A DNA stretch of 64,000 bases, from contig NZ_NEHO01000009.1 in NCBI RefSeq assembly GCF_002113375.1, forward strand, positions 62,001-126,000. Reading direction: 5' to 3'. Made by a program: the position numbers and the translations under genes. The notes under the pieces are model-generated. The model saw only the letters and a program-made list of their open reading frames with translations, searched no databases and was not told where the DNA came from. Positions 54,754 to 62,543 of the stretch are shown in pieces. This DNA comes from Pseudomonas sp. R37(2017) (GTDB lineage: Bacteria > Pseudomonadota > Gammaproteobacteria > Pseudomonadales > Pseudomonadaceae). The first letter of the stretch is position 1; each line of letters opens with the position of its first letter.

Positions 54754-55132
54754 ACAAAGGGGAGCCGAAGCTCCCCTTTAATTTGTCGTTGCGCGTGCTC
54801 TTTTTTTATTATTGAGGGTCGGTCTGTTGTTGTTTTTGGCAACCGTTGCCCTTTACCGCTGTTTTTGGCGATCCCCATTCGGGATCAAGAGCAAACGTAT
54901 TTTTTTGAGCGCTGATCTACTTTCTCGCTAAGCGATCCAACCAGTTCTGGAGCTACCTGAAGGTAGTTTTATTATTCTCTGTCTGGTTGCGGGTAACTCC
55001 GAAAAGCACCCTGAAAAGCACATCTTCTCCAAAAAAATCTGTTAGCTGCGTCTCTGCCGTGTTGTTTTTGTTATGTCAGAGTCGTTACGTCTTGTTTTTA
55101 TTAGGTTTGCCGCAATTTTTTATTCTTGTTGT
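54754..55132 (-). ncRNA. crcY: CrcY-type Crc/Hfq decoy sRNA
   Basis: This minus-strand RNA of about 378 nt fits the CrcZ/CrcY/CrcX family, which soaks up Hfq and Crc and so relieves catabolite repression. It is A/C/U-rich, has no coding potential, and has exact AAYAAYAA CA-motifs at 54976-54969, 54834-54827 and 54813-54806, plus near matches around 55050-55130. It starts about 12 nt after a sigma-54 promoter and ends at a terminator. The location beside liuE (mvaB) matches what I recall for P. putida CrcY. The alternative name CrcX cannot be excluded. Confidence 0.85.
54756..54779. terminator. terminator of crcY, also facing the acyl-CoA synthetase
   Basis: AAAGGGGAGC (54756-54765) pairs with GCTCCCCTTT (54770-54779) around a CGAA tetraloop. 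It works for the minus-strand sRNA and can also stop plus-strand readthrough. Confidence 0.88.
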
Positions 55133-55143
55133 GCGATAGATAT

Positions 55144-55159
55144 AGCAGGGCTCGTGCCA
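55144..55159 (-). promoter_or_regulatory. sigma-54 promoter of crcY
   Basis: On the minus strand TGGCACG (55159-55153), 4 nt, CTGCT (55148-55144). The GG and GC elements are exactly 10 nt apart, as needed for RpoN. The only mismatch to TGGCACG-N4-TTGCW is one base. Confidence 0.85.
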
Positions 55160-55198
55160 ACTTTTTAAAAGCCTTTAAAATCAATGGTTTGCGGTTTT

Positions 55199-55234
55199 GT
55201 AGGGTTTTCCGCCTCAGGCAAAACCCTACTTTTT
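55199..55234 (+). terminator. hairpin with T-run upstream of crcY
   Basis: GTAGGGTTTT (55199-55208) pairs with AAAACCCTAC (55220-55229) and TTTTT follows on the plus strand. It sits between the crcY promoter and its upstream sites. It could block plus-strand transcription into liuE or bring the upstream sites closer. Confidence 0.7.
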
Positions 55235-55241
55235 GTTTCCG

Positions 55242-55282
55242 TGTTACTCGCTTGCGCCCACGTTTGAGTCGGTGCGGTAACA
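55242..55282. promoter_or_regulatory. CbrB-type half-sites TGTTAC...GTAACA
   Basis: TGTTAC (55242-55247) and GTAACA (55277-55282) are inverted half-sites 29 bp apart, about 85-125 bp upstream of the sigma-54 promoter. I recall these half-sites for CbrB, the activator of CrcZ/CrcY. Binding is inferred. Confidence 0.6.
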
Positions 55283-55302
55283 CCCGGATACACGCAGCGC
55301 AC

Positions 55303-56202
55303 TCACTGTGCGCTGCGAGCCCTGGCCACACGAGAACCGGTAGGACGACCCAATACGGTGCAAATCTGTTGACCGGCGATCATCAACGCGTCGAGGTCGA
55401 TTCCGGTGTCGATGCCCAGGCCGTTGAGCAGGTAAACCACGTCTTCGGTCGCGACGTTCCCGCTGGCCCCCTTGGCATAAGGGCAGCCGCCGAGACCGGC
55501 GATGGAACTGTCGAACACCGAGATGCCTTCCAGCAAGCTGGCGTAGATGTTGGCCACGGCCTGACCGTAGGTATCGTGGAAGTGCCCGGCGAGTTTTTCC
55601 CGGGGTACATCCTTTGATACCACTTCAAACATTTTCCGGGTTGCGCCAGCGGTGCCGGTGCCGATGGTGTCCCCCAGCGAGACCTCGTAGCAGCCCATGA
55701 CATACAGCTCGCGGGCGACCAGGGCGACCTGCTCCGGGGCGATGTGACCTTCATAGGGACAGCCCAGCACACAGGACACATACCCGCGCACGGTTATCCC
55801 GTGTTGCTTCGCGGCGTCCATGATCGGCACGAAACGCTCCAGGCTTTCACTGATCGAGCAGTTGATGTTGCGCCGGGAAAACGCCTCGGATGCCGCCGCG
55901 AACACGGCCACTTCCTTGACCCCGGAGGCGAGGGCATCTTCAAAGCCGCGCAGATTGGGTGCGAGCGCGCCATAAACCACACCCGGTTTGCGCTGGATTT
56001 GCGCAAAGACCTCGGCGGAGCCGGCCATTTGCGGCACCCACTTGGGCGAAACGAAACTGCCGACCTCTATATAGCCGAGCCCGGCGGCGGTCAGCGCATC
56101 GACCAGTTGCACCTTGTCGGTAACACTGATGGGCTGGGCTTCGTTTTGCAGGCCGTCGCGTGGGCCGACTTCGACAATGCGTACGTGGGTGGGGAGAGGC
56201 AT
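55303..56202 (-). CDS. liuE: hydroxymethylglutaryl-CoA lyase
   Basis: LiuE (MvaB) cleaves HMG-CoA to acetyl-CoA and acetoacetate, the last step of leucine breakdown. The 299-residue TIM barrel has VEVGPRDGLQNE at about 10-21, metal-ligand histidines in AGHFHD (His207, His209) and the signature loop with catalytic Cys240 in GLGGCPYAKGASGN. It is on the same strand as liuR, 50 bp after it. It is split from liuABCD by crcY and the acyl-CoA synthetase. Confidence 0.96.
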   Translation of the reverse strand: MPLPTHVRIVEVGPRDGLQNEAQPISVTDKVQLVDALTAAGLGYIEVGSFVSPKWVPQMAGSAEVFAQIQRKPGVVYGALAPNLRGFEDALASGVKEVAVFAAASEAFSRRNINCSISESLERFVPIMDAAKQHGITVRGYVSCVLGCPYEGHIAPEQVALVARELYVMGCYEVSLGDTIGTGTAGATRKMFEVVSKDVPREKLAGHFHDTYGQAVANIYASLLEGISVFDSSIAGLGGCPYAKGASGNVATEDVVYLLNGLGIDTGIDLDALMIAGQQICTVLGRPTGSRVARARSAQ

Positions 56203-56252
56203 GGGGATTCGACCTGTGCTGATTGTCTGAATGTGCAGGGGGCGGTGTGGAT

Positions 56253-56654
56253 TTACTGAATGGATTCCTGGCTTTTGAGCGTCTGCTCCAGCGCCTGCAC
56301 ACAGCGCTCTTCGGCAGTATCGAGTTCCAGTTTCATCTGTTCGATATCCAGCATTTGCTGTTCAAGCTGTTCCCGACGCTCGCTGATTTTCGCCAGCATG
56401 CTGTGCAACTGTTTGGTGTTACCGCTGGACGGATCGTAAAGCTCGATCAGCTCGCGGCATTCGGCCAGGGAGAAACCGATGCGTTTGCCCCGCAGGATCA
56501 GCTTCAGGCTGACCTTGTCGCGGGGCGAGTAAATGCGTTCCTGGCCCCGGCGCTCGGGGCTGAGCAGGCCTTGCTCTTCATAAAAGCGAATGGCCCGGGT
56601 GGTGATGTCGAGCTCACGGGCGAGGTCGGAAATGCTGTAGGTCTGGCTGCTCAT
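56253..56654 (-). CDS. liuR: MerR-family regulator of the liu genes
   Basis: This 133-residue MerR-type protein has an N-terminal winged helix (YSISDLARELDITTRAIRFYEEQGLL, about 6-31) and a C-terminal dimerising coiled coil (about 80-125). There are no metal-binding cysteines in the usual place, which suits an effector such as an acyl-CoA rather than a metal. It matches LiuR of P. aeruginosa in family and position. A perfect 16-bp palindrome, TTGACGTATACGTCAA, lies just upstream and resembles the two sites before liuA, so it probably controls itself and liuABCD. Confidence 0.93.
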   Translation of the reverse strand: MSSQTYSISDLARELDITTRAIRFYEEQGLLSPERRGQERIYSPRDKVSLKLILRGKRIGFSLAECRELIELYDPSSGNTKQLHSMLAKISERREQLEQQMLDIEQMKLELDTAEERCVQALEQTLKSQESIQ

Positions 56655-56696
56655 GGAAGCGCTCGCAAAAGGTCATGGCGCTAAGCTAATGGCAGG

Positions 56697-56712
56697 TTGA
56701 CGTATACGTCAA
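56697..56712. promoter_or_regulatory. LiuR operator 3, TTGACGTATACGTCAA
   Basis: A perfect 16-bp palindrome 43 bp before the liuR start. It shares the TNACGT...ACGTNA framework with the sites before liuA. Confidence 0.75.
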
Positions 56713-56743
56713 GCGGTGTGAGTTCTCAGTGTTCTTGCTGGCC

Positions 56744-56838
56744 TCATCGCGAGCATGCTCGCTCCTACAGGGGATCTTCGTCGTACACAGATTTTGTGTT
56801 CACAGCAGATCCTGTAGGAGCGAGCCTGCTCGCGATGA
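56744..56838. repeat. REPIN
   Basis: Arms TCGCGAGCATGCTCGCTCC and CTGTAGGAGCGAGCCTGCTCG, in the opposite order to most other copies, between liuR and the LysR stop. Confidence 0.88.
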
Positions 56839-56859
56839 ACGATAACGCGGTTTAACGCC

Positions 56860-57789
56860 CTACACCTTCTCGAGCTTTCTCTCCTGCGCCGTCACCTGCT
56901 GGCACAACTCGATCATCTGCTCGCGCATCCAGCGGTTCGCCGGGTCCTGGTCGGTGCTTTCGTGCCAGTAAAGGTGGGTTTCCACCGGCGGCACATCGTT
57001 GACCGGCAGATAAAAGGCGTGCAGATCGTTACGCCGCGCGAAACGTTCCGGCACGGTCATGACCATGTCCGTCTGTTGCAGTACTTGCGAGGCCATCAGG
57101 TAGTGCTGGGAGCGCAGGGCGATCTTGCGCTGGATGCCCATCTTGCCCAGCGCCAGGTCGACGTAGCCGAGGCCGCTGCGACGGCTGGAAATATGGATAT
57201 GGGTCAGGCCCAGGTAATCATCCAGCGTGAGCTTCTCCTTGCCCGCCAGCGGATGCTCCTTGCGCATGGCGCATACATAGCGGTCTTCCATCAACTTGAC
57301 GTGACGCACCTGCGGGTCGGTATTGAGCGGCGCATCGACCGCGAAGTCGAGGCGGCCGGCCGCCAGTTCCTTGGTGGTTTCACGGCGTTTGGACAGGAAG
57401 CTTTCGATGATCACCGTCGGCGCCAGGCGGCGCAGGCGCTGGAACAGCGGCGGCAGGATCACCGCTTCGGTGAGGTCGGTCATGCTGATGCGGTAGGTCT
57501 TGACCGCTTGCTGCGGGTTGAAAATGCGGCTCTCCTGCACCGACACACGCAACAGCGAGAGGGCGTTGCGCACCGGGCCGATGATGTTCTGGGCCATGGG
57601 CGTGGGCACCATGCCCTGGGCGGTGCGCACGAACAGCGGGTCGTTGAAGGTCTCGCGCAACCGCGCCAGCGCATTCGACACCGCCGGCTGGGTGATGCCG
57701 ACAATCTGCCCGGCACGGGTCAGGTTGGCTTCGGTGTAGATCGCGTCGAAGACGATGAAAAGGTTGAGATCGACCTTGCTCAGATTCAT
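56860..57789 (-). CDS. LysR-type regulator
   Basis: This 309-residue LysR protein has an N-terminal helix-turn-helix (LTRAGQIVGITQPAVSNALARLRE, split as read, about 22-45) and a co-inducer domain (about 90-300). Start ATG 57789 is chosen over the longer frame to 57867. It is divergent from the acyl-CoA dehydrogenase gene across 165 bp, with a CCGAT-N5-ATCGG inverted repeat between. It most likely controls that gene. Ligand unknown. Confidence 0.9.
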   Translation of the reverse strand: MNLSKVDLNLFIVFDAIYTEANLTRAGQIVGITQPAVSNALARLRETFNDPLFVRTAQGMVPTPMAQNIIGPVRNALSLLRVSVQESRIFNPQQAVKTYRISMTDLTEAVILPPLFQRLRRLAPTVIIESFLSKRRETTKELAAGRLDFAVDAPLNTDPQVRHVKLMEDRYVCAMRKEHPLAGKEKLTLDDYLGLTHIHISSRRSGLGYVDLALGKMGIQRKIALRSQHYLMASQVLQQTDMVMTVPERFARRNDLHAFYLPVNDVPPVETHLYWHESTDQDPANRWMREQMIELCQQVTAQERKLEKV

Positions 57790-57834
57790 TACGCGGCTCT
57801 CTTGTTGTGTGGGCGGGCTGACCTTGCCGATCAG

Positions 57835-57849
57835 CCGATCATATATCGG
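57835..57849. promoter_or_regulatory. inverted repeat CCGAT-N5-ATCGG
   Basis: A perfect 5-bp inverted repeat with a 5-bp spacer, 46 bp before the LysR start, in the divergent region. It is a possible operator; the LTTR T-N11-A rule is only partly met. Confidence 0.35.
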
Positions 57850-57954
57850 TGATGAATGTTTATACACGCCGAGAATAGGCTAGGTAAATTATCAGCGCTG
57901 TTCTAGCATCGATGCATGACCTAAAACAACCTCCCCCAAGAAGGTATCTCGCTC

Positions 57955-59184
<1,230 letters not shown>

Positions 59185-59199
59185 GACCGCGGCGTTGCC

Positions 59200-59266
59200 A
59201 TTCGCGAGCAGGCTCGCTCCCACAGGTTCACTGCAATCCCTGTAGGAGCGAGCCTGCTCGCGATGG
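59200..59266. repeat. REPIN, short spacer
   Basis: Two inverted arms (TTCGCGAGCAGGCTCGCTCC and its partner) with only about 25 bp between. Confidence 0.88.
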
Positions 59267-59297
59267 CGTCAGCCGATTCAACACAACAGAGTCAGGC

Positions 59298-60638
59298 TCA
59301 ATACACCCAAACCTCAACCCGCCGATTCCTGATCCTTCCCTCATCGGCGCTATTGGCCGCCACCGGCATCTGCGCGCCAAACCCGCGGATCTCGCGAAAC
59401 ACCACACCGCTCTTCACCAACTCCCGTCGCACCGCCATGGCTCGCAGTTTCGACAACAGATCGGCGCGCGCCGGATCACTCTTGGCATCGCCAAAGCCCA
59501 CCAGTGTTACCTGGCCAGTGGTTTTGTCGTGCTGCTTCATATAGTCGAGCACTCGCCACAGGTCCTGTCGGGCCTTGTTGTCCAGGGTGGCGCTGCCTTC
59601 TTCGAAGCGGAAATTCACCGATAGTCGCTGAGCGTGTCGACTCAGGGCCTGATAGCCCTCGGGCATCAGCGCATTCGGCGTGACGGCCATGGCCTGGACG
59701 GTTTGGGCGATAAACCCGTTGGCGGCGACAATGGTCTGACCCTTGCTGCTCTGGGCAAAGGCCGCCAGGGCATTGGCCCAGGGATTCTTCCCCTTGGGCG
59801 GCAGGTAAAAGAACAATCGACGGGACAGCGGATAATCTTCCGTGGCAATCAGGCTGTTGAGCGGCAGCATGGCTTGTGATTGACCGTCGACAATGGCCAC
59901 GGCTTTGGCCTGGCGCACGTAGGGCAATCCGATGAAGCCGATGCCTTGCGGGTCGGCGCTGACCGCATCGGACAGTTGTTCGCTGGACTCGAAGCGTTTC
60001 GCTGCGTTGCTCAGGGTTTTCCCGCGACCACTGAGGACCAGTTCCTTGAAGGTGTCGTAAGTCCCCGACTGGTCATCCCGAGCATACAGATGAATCGGCC
60101 CGCCGCGGCCACCGAGGTCTTCCCAGGTTTTCACCTCGCCACTGAATATGCGCGCCAGTTGCACGGTGTCCAGTTGGTTCAACGGATTGTCCGGGTGAAG
60201 GATGATCGCCAGGCCATCGATGGCAATGACCTGTTCGGCGCTTGGGCTTTTCAGGTCGCCGAGGGACTGCAGGCTGGCCAGTTCGCCGTCCTTGATCGGG
60301 CGCGACGAGGCGGCAAGATCGGCGCTGGCTGCTTTCAGCGCACTGAATCCGGTGGCGGAACCATGGGCTGTTACCTCCACCACGACCCGCCGACCCTGGA
60401 CGGTTTCACCGACAATGCGCAGTTCGTTGGCGGTGTCCGGGGTTTCGCGGTGGATTCTGCGCAAGCCCTGTTCACTCAGCAGGCCCTCGACCAGCGCCGG
60501 TCCCAATGCCGCGCCGATGGTATTGGAGCCCTGGATGCGCAACACCGGGCCGTGTTCGGGGATCGGCAGGTCGCCGGCCGAGGCCGCCGGTGGCAAGCCC
60601 ACGCACAGCATCAACAGGAGCAACACGCGCAGCATCAT
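59298..60638 (-). CDS. PstS-like phosphate-binding domain fused to OmpA domain
   Basis: This 446-residue protein has a signal peptide (about 1-21, MMLRVLLLLMLCVGLPP), a PstS-type periplasmic binding fold (about 30-300), and a C-terminal OmpA-like domain (about 330-446). The binding fold shows GSNTIG (about 37) and DDQSGTYDTF (about 188), the phosphate-loop motifs of PstS. The OmpA part has VTLVGFGDAKSD and RNRRVEVWV, the peptidoglycan-binding signature. Together these suggest a phosphate-like ligand receptor held at the cell wall. Start ATG 60638 follows AAGGTG. Confidence 0.87.
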   Translation of the reverse strand: MMLRVLLLLMLCVGLPPAASAGDLPIPEHGPVLRIQGSNTIGAALGPALVEGLLSEQGLRRIHRETPDTANELRIVGETVQGRRVVVEVTAHGSATGFSALKAASADLAASSRPIKDGELASLQSLGDLKSPSAEQVIAIDGLAIILHPDNPLNQLDTVQLARIFSGEVKTWEDLGGRGGPIHLYARDDQSGTYDTFKELVLSGRGKTLSNAAKRFESSEQLSDAVSADPQGIGFIGLPYVRQAKAVAIVDGQSQAMLPLNSLIATEDYPLSRRLFFYLPPKGKNPWANALAAFAQSSKGQTIVAANGFIAQTVQAMAVTPNALMPEGYQALSRHAQRLSVNFRFEEGSATLDNKARQDLWRVLDYMKQHDKTTGQVTLVGFGDAKSDPARADLLSKLRAMAVRRELVKSGVVFREIRGFGAQMPVAANSADEGRIRNRRVEVWVY

Positions 60639-60721
60639 GCCGGCACCTTGAGTAGCCAAAGGAGGTGCCGGGAGATTAAGTCAGTAAGGTTTCGGAAAAA
60701 TGACAAATTGCAATGGTGGTC

Positions 60722-60747
60722 CCCTGTGGGAGCTTGGTCCCACAGGG
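60722..60747. repeat. short palindrome CCCTGTGGGA-N6-TCCCACAGGG
   Basis: A perfect 10-bp inverted repeat that looks like a REPIN collapsed to its outer ends. It lies between xthA and the PstS-OmpA gene and may act as an xthA terminator. Confidence 0.65.
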
Positions 60748-60768
60748 TATTGATCCAGCCGACAGGGA

Positions 60769-61581
60769 TCAGCTCAATTCAAGCCAGATCGGCGCATGGT
60801 CCGAAGGCTTTTCCATACCGCGCAGTTCATAGTCCACACCCGCGGCCTTCACCCGTGGCAGCAAGCCGTGGGAGGCGAGGATCAGGTCGATGCGCAGGCC
60901 GCGCTTGGGCTCGTCTTCGAAGCCACGGCTGCGGTAGTCGAACCAGCTGAAGGTGTCGACCACGTCCGGGTTCAGGTGGCGGAAACTGTCGACCAGGCCC
61001 CAGTTTTTCAGGCGGGCCATCCACTCGCGCTCTTCCGGCAGGAAGCTGCATTTACCGGTTTTCAGCCAGCGTTTCATGTTGTCCGGGCCGATGCCGATGT
61101 CGCAGTCTTCCGGGGAAATGTTCACGTCGCCCATCACCACCAGCGGCTGATCGTTCTTGAACTGGCTTTCCAGCAGTTGCTGCAAATCACCGTAGAAACG
61201 TTCCTTGGCGGGGAATTTGGTCGGGTGATCGCGGCTTTCGCCCTGTGGGAAATAACCGTTCATGATGGTCACCGGCACGCCGTTGGCATCGGCGAAGGTA
61301 CCCCAGATGAAGCGCCGCTGGGCGTCTTCTTCGTCAGTGGCGAATCCTTTGTGCACGGCCAACGGCTCCTGGCGCGAGAGCAGGGCGACGCCGTAGTGGC
61401 CTTTTTGCCCGTGGAAATGCACGTGGTAGCCCAGGGCCTGTACTTCGGCCAGCGGGAATTGATCGTCGTGGACCTTGGTTTCCTGCAAACCGATCACATC
61501 GGGCTGGTGCTTTTCGATCAGCGCCGCCAGCTGATGGGGACGGGCGCGCAGCCCATTGATGTTGAAGGAGACGATCTTCAT
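60769..61581 (-). CDS. xthA: exodeoxyribonuclease III
   Basis: XthA is an AP endonuclease and 3'-5' exonuclease for base-excision repair. The 270-residue protein starts MKIVSFNINGLRAR and has the metal-binding motif LQETKVHDDQ (about 33-42), GDVNISPEDCD (about 150-160), and SDHAPIWLEL at the end, with the catalytic Asp-His pair. Start ATG 61581 is chosen because the classic N-terminus begins there; 13 extra upstream codons are open. Confidence 0.96.
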   Translation of the reverse strand: MKIVSFNINGLRARPHQLAALIEKHQPDVIGLQETKVHDDQFPLAEVQALGYHVHFHGQKGHYGVALLSRQEPLAVHKGFATDEEDAQRRFIWGTFADANGVPVTIMNGYFPQGESRDHPTKFPAKERFYGDLQQLLESQFKNDQPLVVMGDVNISPEDCDIGIGPDNMKRWLKTGKCSFLPEEREWMARLKNWGLVDSFRHLNPDVVDTFSWFDYRSRGFEDEPKRGLRIDLILASHGLLPRVKAAGVDYELRGMEKPSDHAPIWLELS

Positions 61582-61691
61582 GGTCGGCAGTCCTGGCAAA
61601 AGGGCGATGCTAGCTGACATGTGGGAAACGGGCCAGTGTGGGGTGAGGAGATTCGGTTTTGTCAGTCAGTTGTGTATGGGCAGTGATGGCC

Positions 61692-61752
61692 CTTTCGCGA
61701 GCAAGCCCGCTCCCACAAAAGCCAGGCCGGCTCATCACCTGCTCGCGAAGGC
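61692..61752. repeat. truncated REPIN
   Basis: A complete left arm (TTTCGCGAGCAAGCCCGCTCC) and a shortened right arm (CTGCTCGCGAAGGCG). About 60 bp before the GNAT gene. Confidence 0.7.
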
Positions 61753-61814
61753 GATTTCATTGCCTACACTGATTGCGGATCTGTAACGAACTGTGCCGGG
61801 GGAGATCAACCGTC

Positions 61815-62465
61815 ATGCCCGAAACTTCGACCGCCATCGCCGATATTCATATGCTCGACAGCGGCTACGCCCGCGAAGCGCGTTCGCTGCTGTACCAGGC
61901 TTATCGACACGAACCGACCTTCGGCTATTTGTTCGAGGCCGAGCGCCCCGGATACGAACAGCGTGTTCGCGCCACCGTGCGTGAACTGGTGACCCAGCAT
62001 TTTCTCCAGGATCTGCCGGCTATCGGTCTGCTGGTCAACGACCGTTTGATCGGCATCGCCCTGATCGCACCGCCGCAACGTCGCCTCGGGGTCACCGAAA
62101 GTTGGGCCTGGCGCTTGCGCATGGTGCTCAGTACGGGGTTTCGCTGCACCCGTCGCTACCTTGAATATCACGCCGCCGTGGAGGCCTGCGTGCCGAACGA
62201 TTCGGTGCATTTGTTGCCGTTGCTGGGGGTTCATCCGCAGTTCCAGGGCAAGCATTTCGGCGAACAACTGCTGCAAGCCGTGCACAACTGGTGCGCGGTG
62301 GATGAACATTCACAGGGCGTGATCCTCGACACCGGGAATCCGCGTTATCTGGAGTTCTACAAGCGTCAGGGCTATGAGGAAATCGGTGAAGTTGCCATAG
62401 GACCGATTCGCGAACACGTGTTTTTCCACCCCAATCCCCAGGTGTTACATACGGCAACGGCTTGA
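61815..62465 (+). CDS. GNAT-family acetyltransferase
   Basis: This 216-residue protein has the GNAT fold, using acetyl-CoA to acetylate an amine. The central strand with LLPLLGVHPQFQGKHFGEQLL (about 135-155, split as read) is the acetyl-CoA-binding motif A, and ILDTGNPRYLEFYKRQGYEEIG (about 176-197, split as read) matches motif B. GGGGGAGATC precedes ATG 61815. The substrate is unknown. It lies between xthA and tamA on the plus strand. Confidence 0.88.
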   Translation: MPETSTAIADIHMLDSGYAREARSLLYQAYRHEPTFGYLFEAERPGYEQRVRATVRELVTQHFLQDLPAIGLLVNDRLIGIALIAPPQRRLGVTESWAWRLRMVLSTGFRCTRRYLEYHAAVEACVPNDSVHLLPLLGVHPQFQGKHFGEQLLQAVHNWCAVDEHSQGVILDTGNPRYLEFYKRQGYEEIGEVAIGPIREHVFFHPNPQVLHTATA

Positions 62466-62543
62466 GCGGCGAACTTTCTTTCCATGTCAGGCTCTATCAC
62501 GCGTCCATGTTCATGATCGATGCTCGTGATAGCATCCGCGCCT

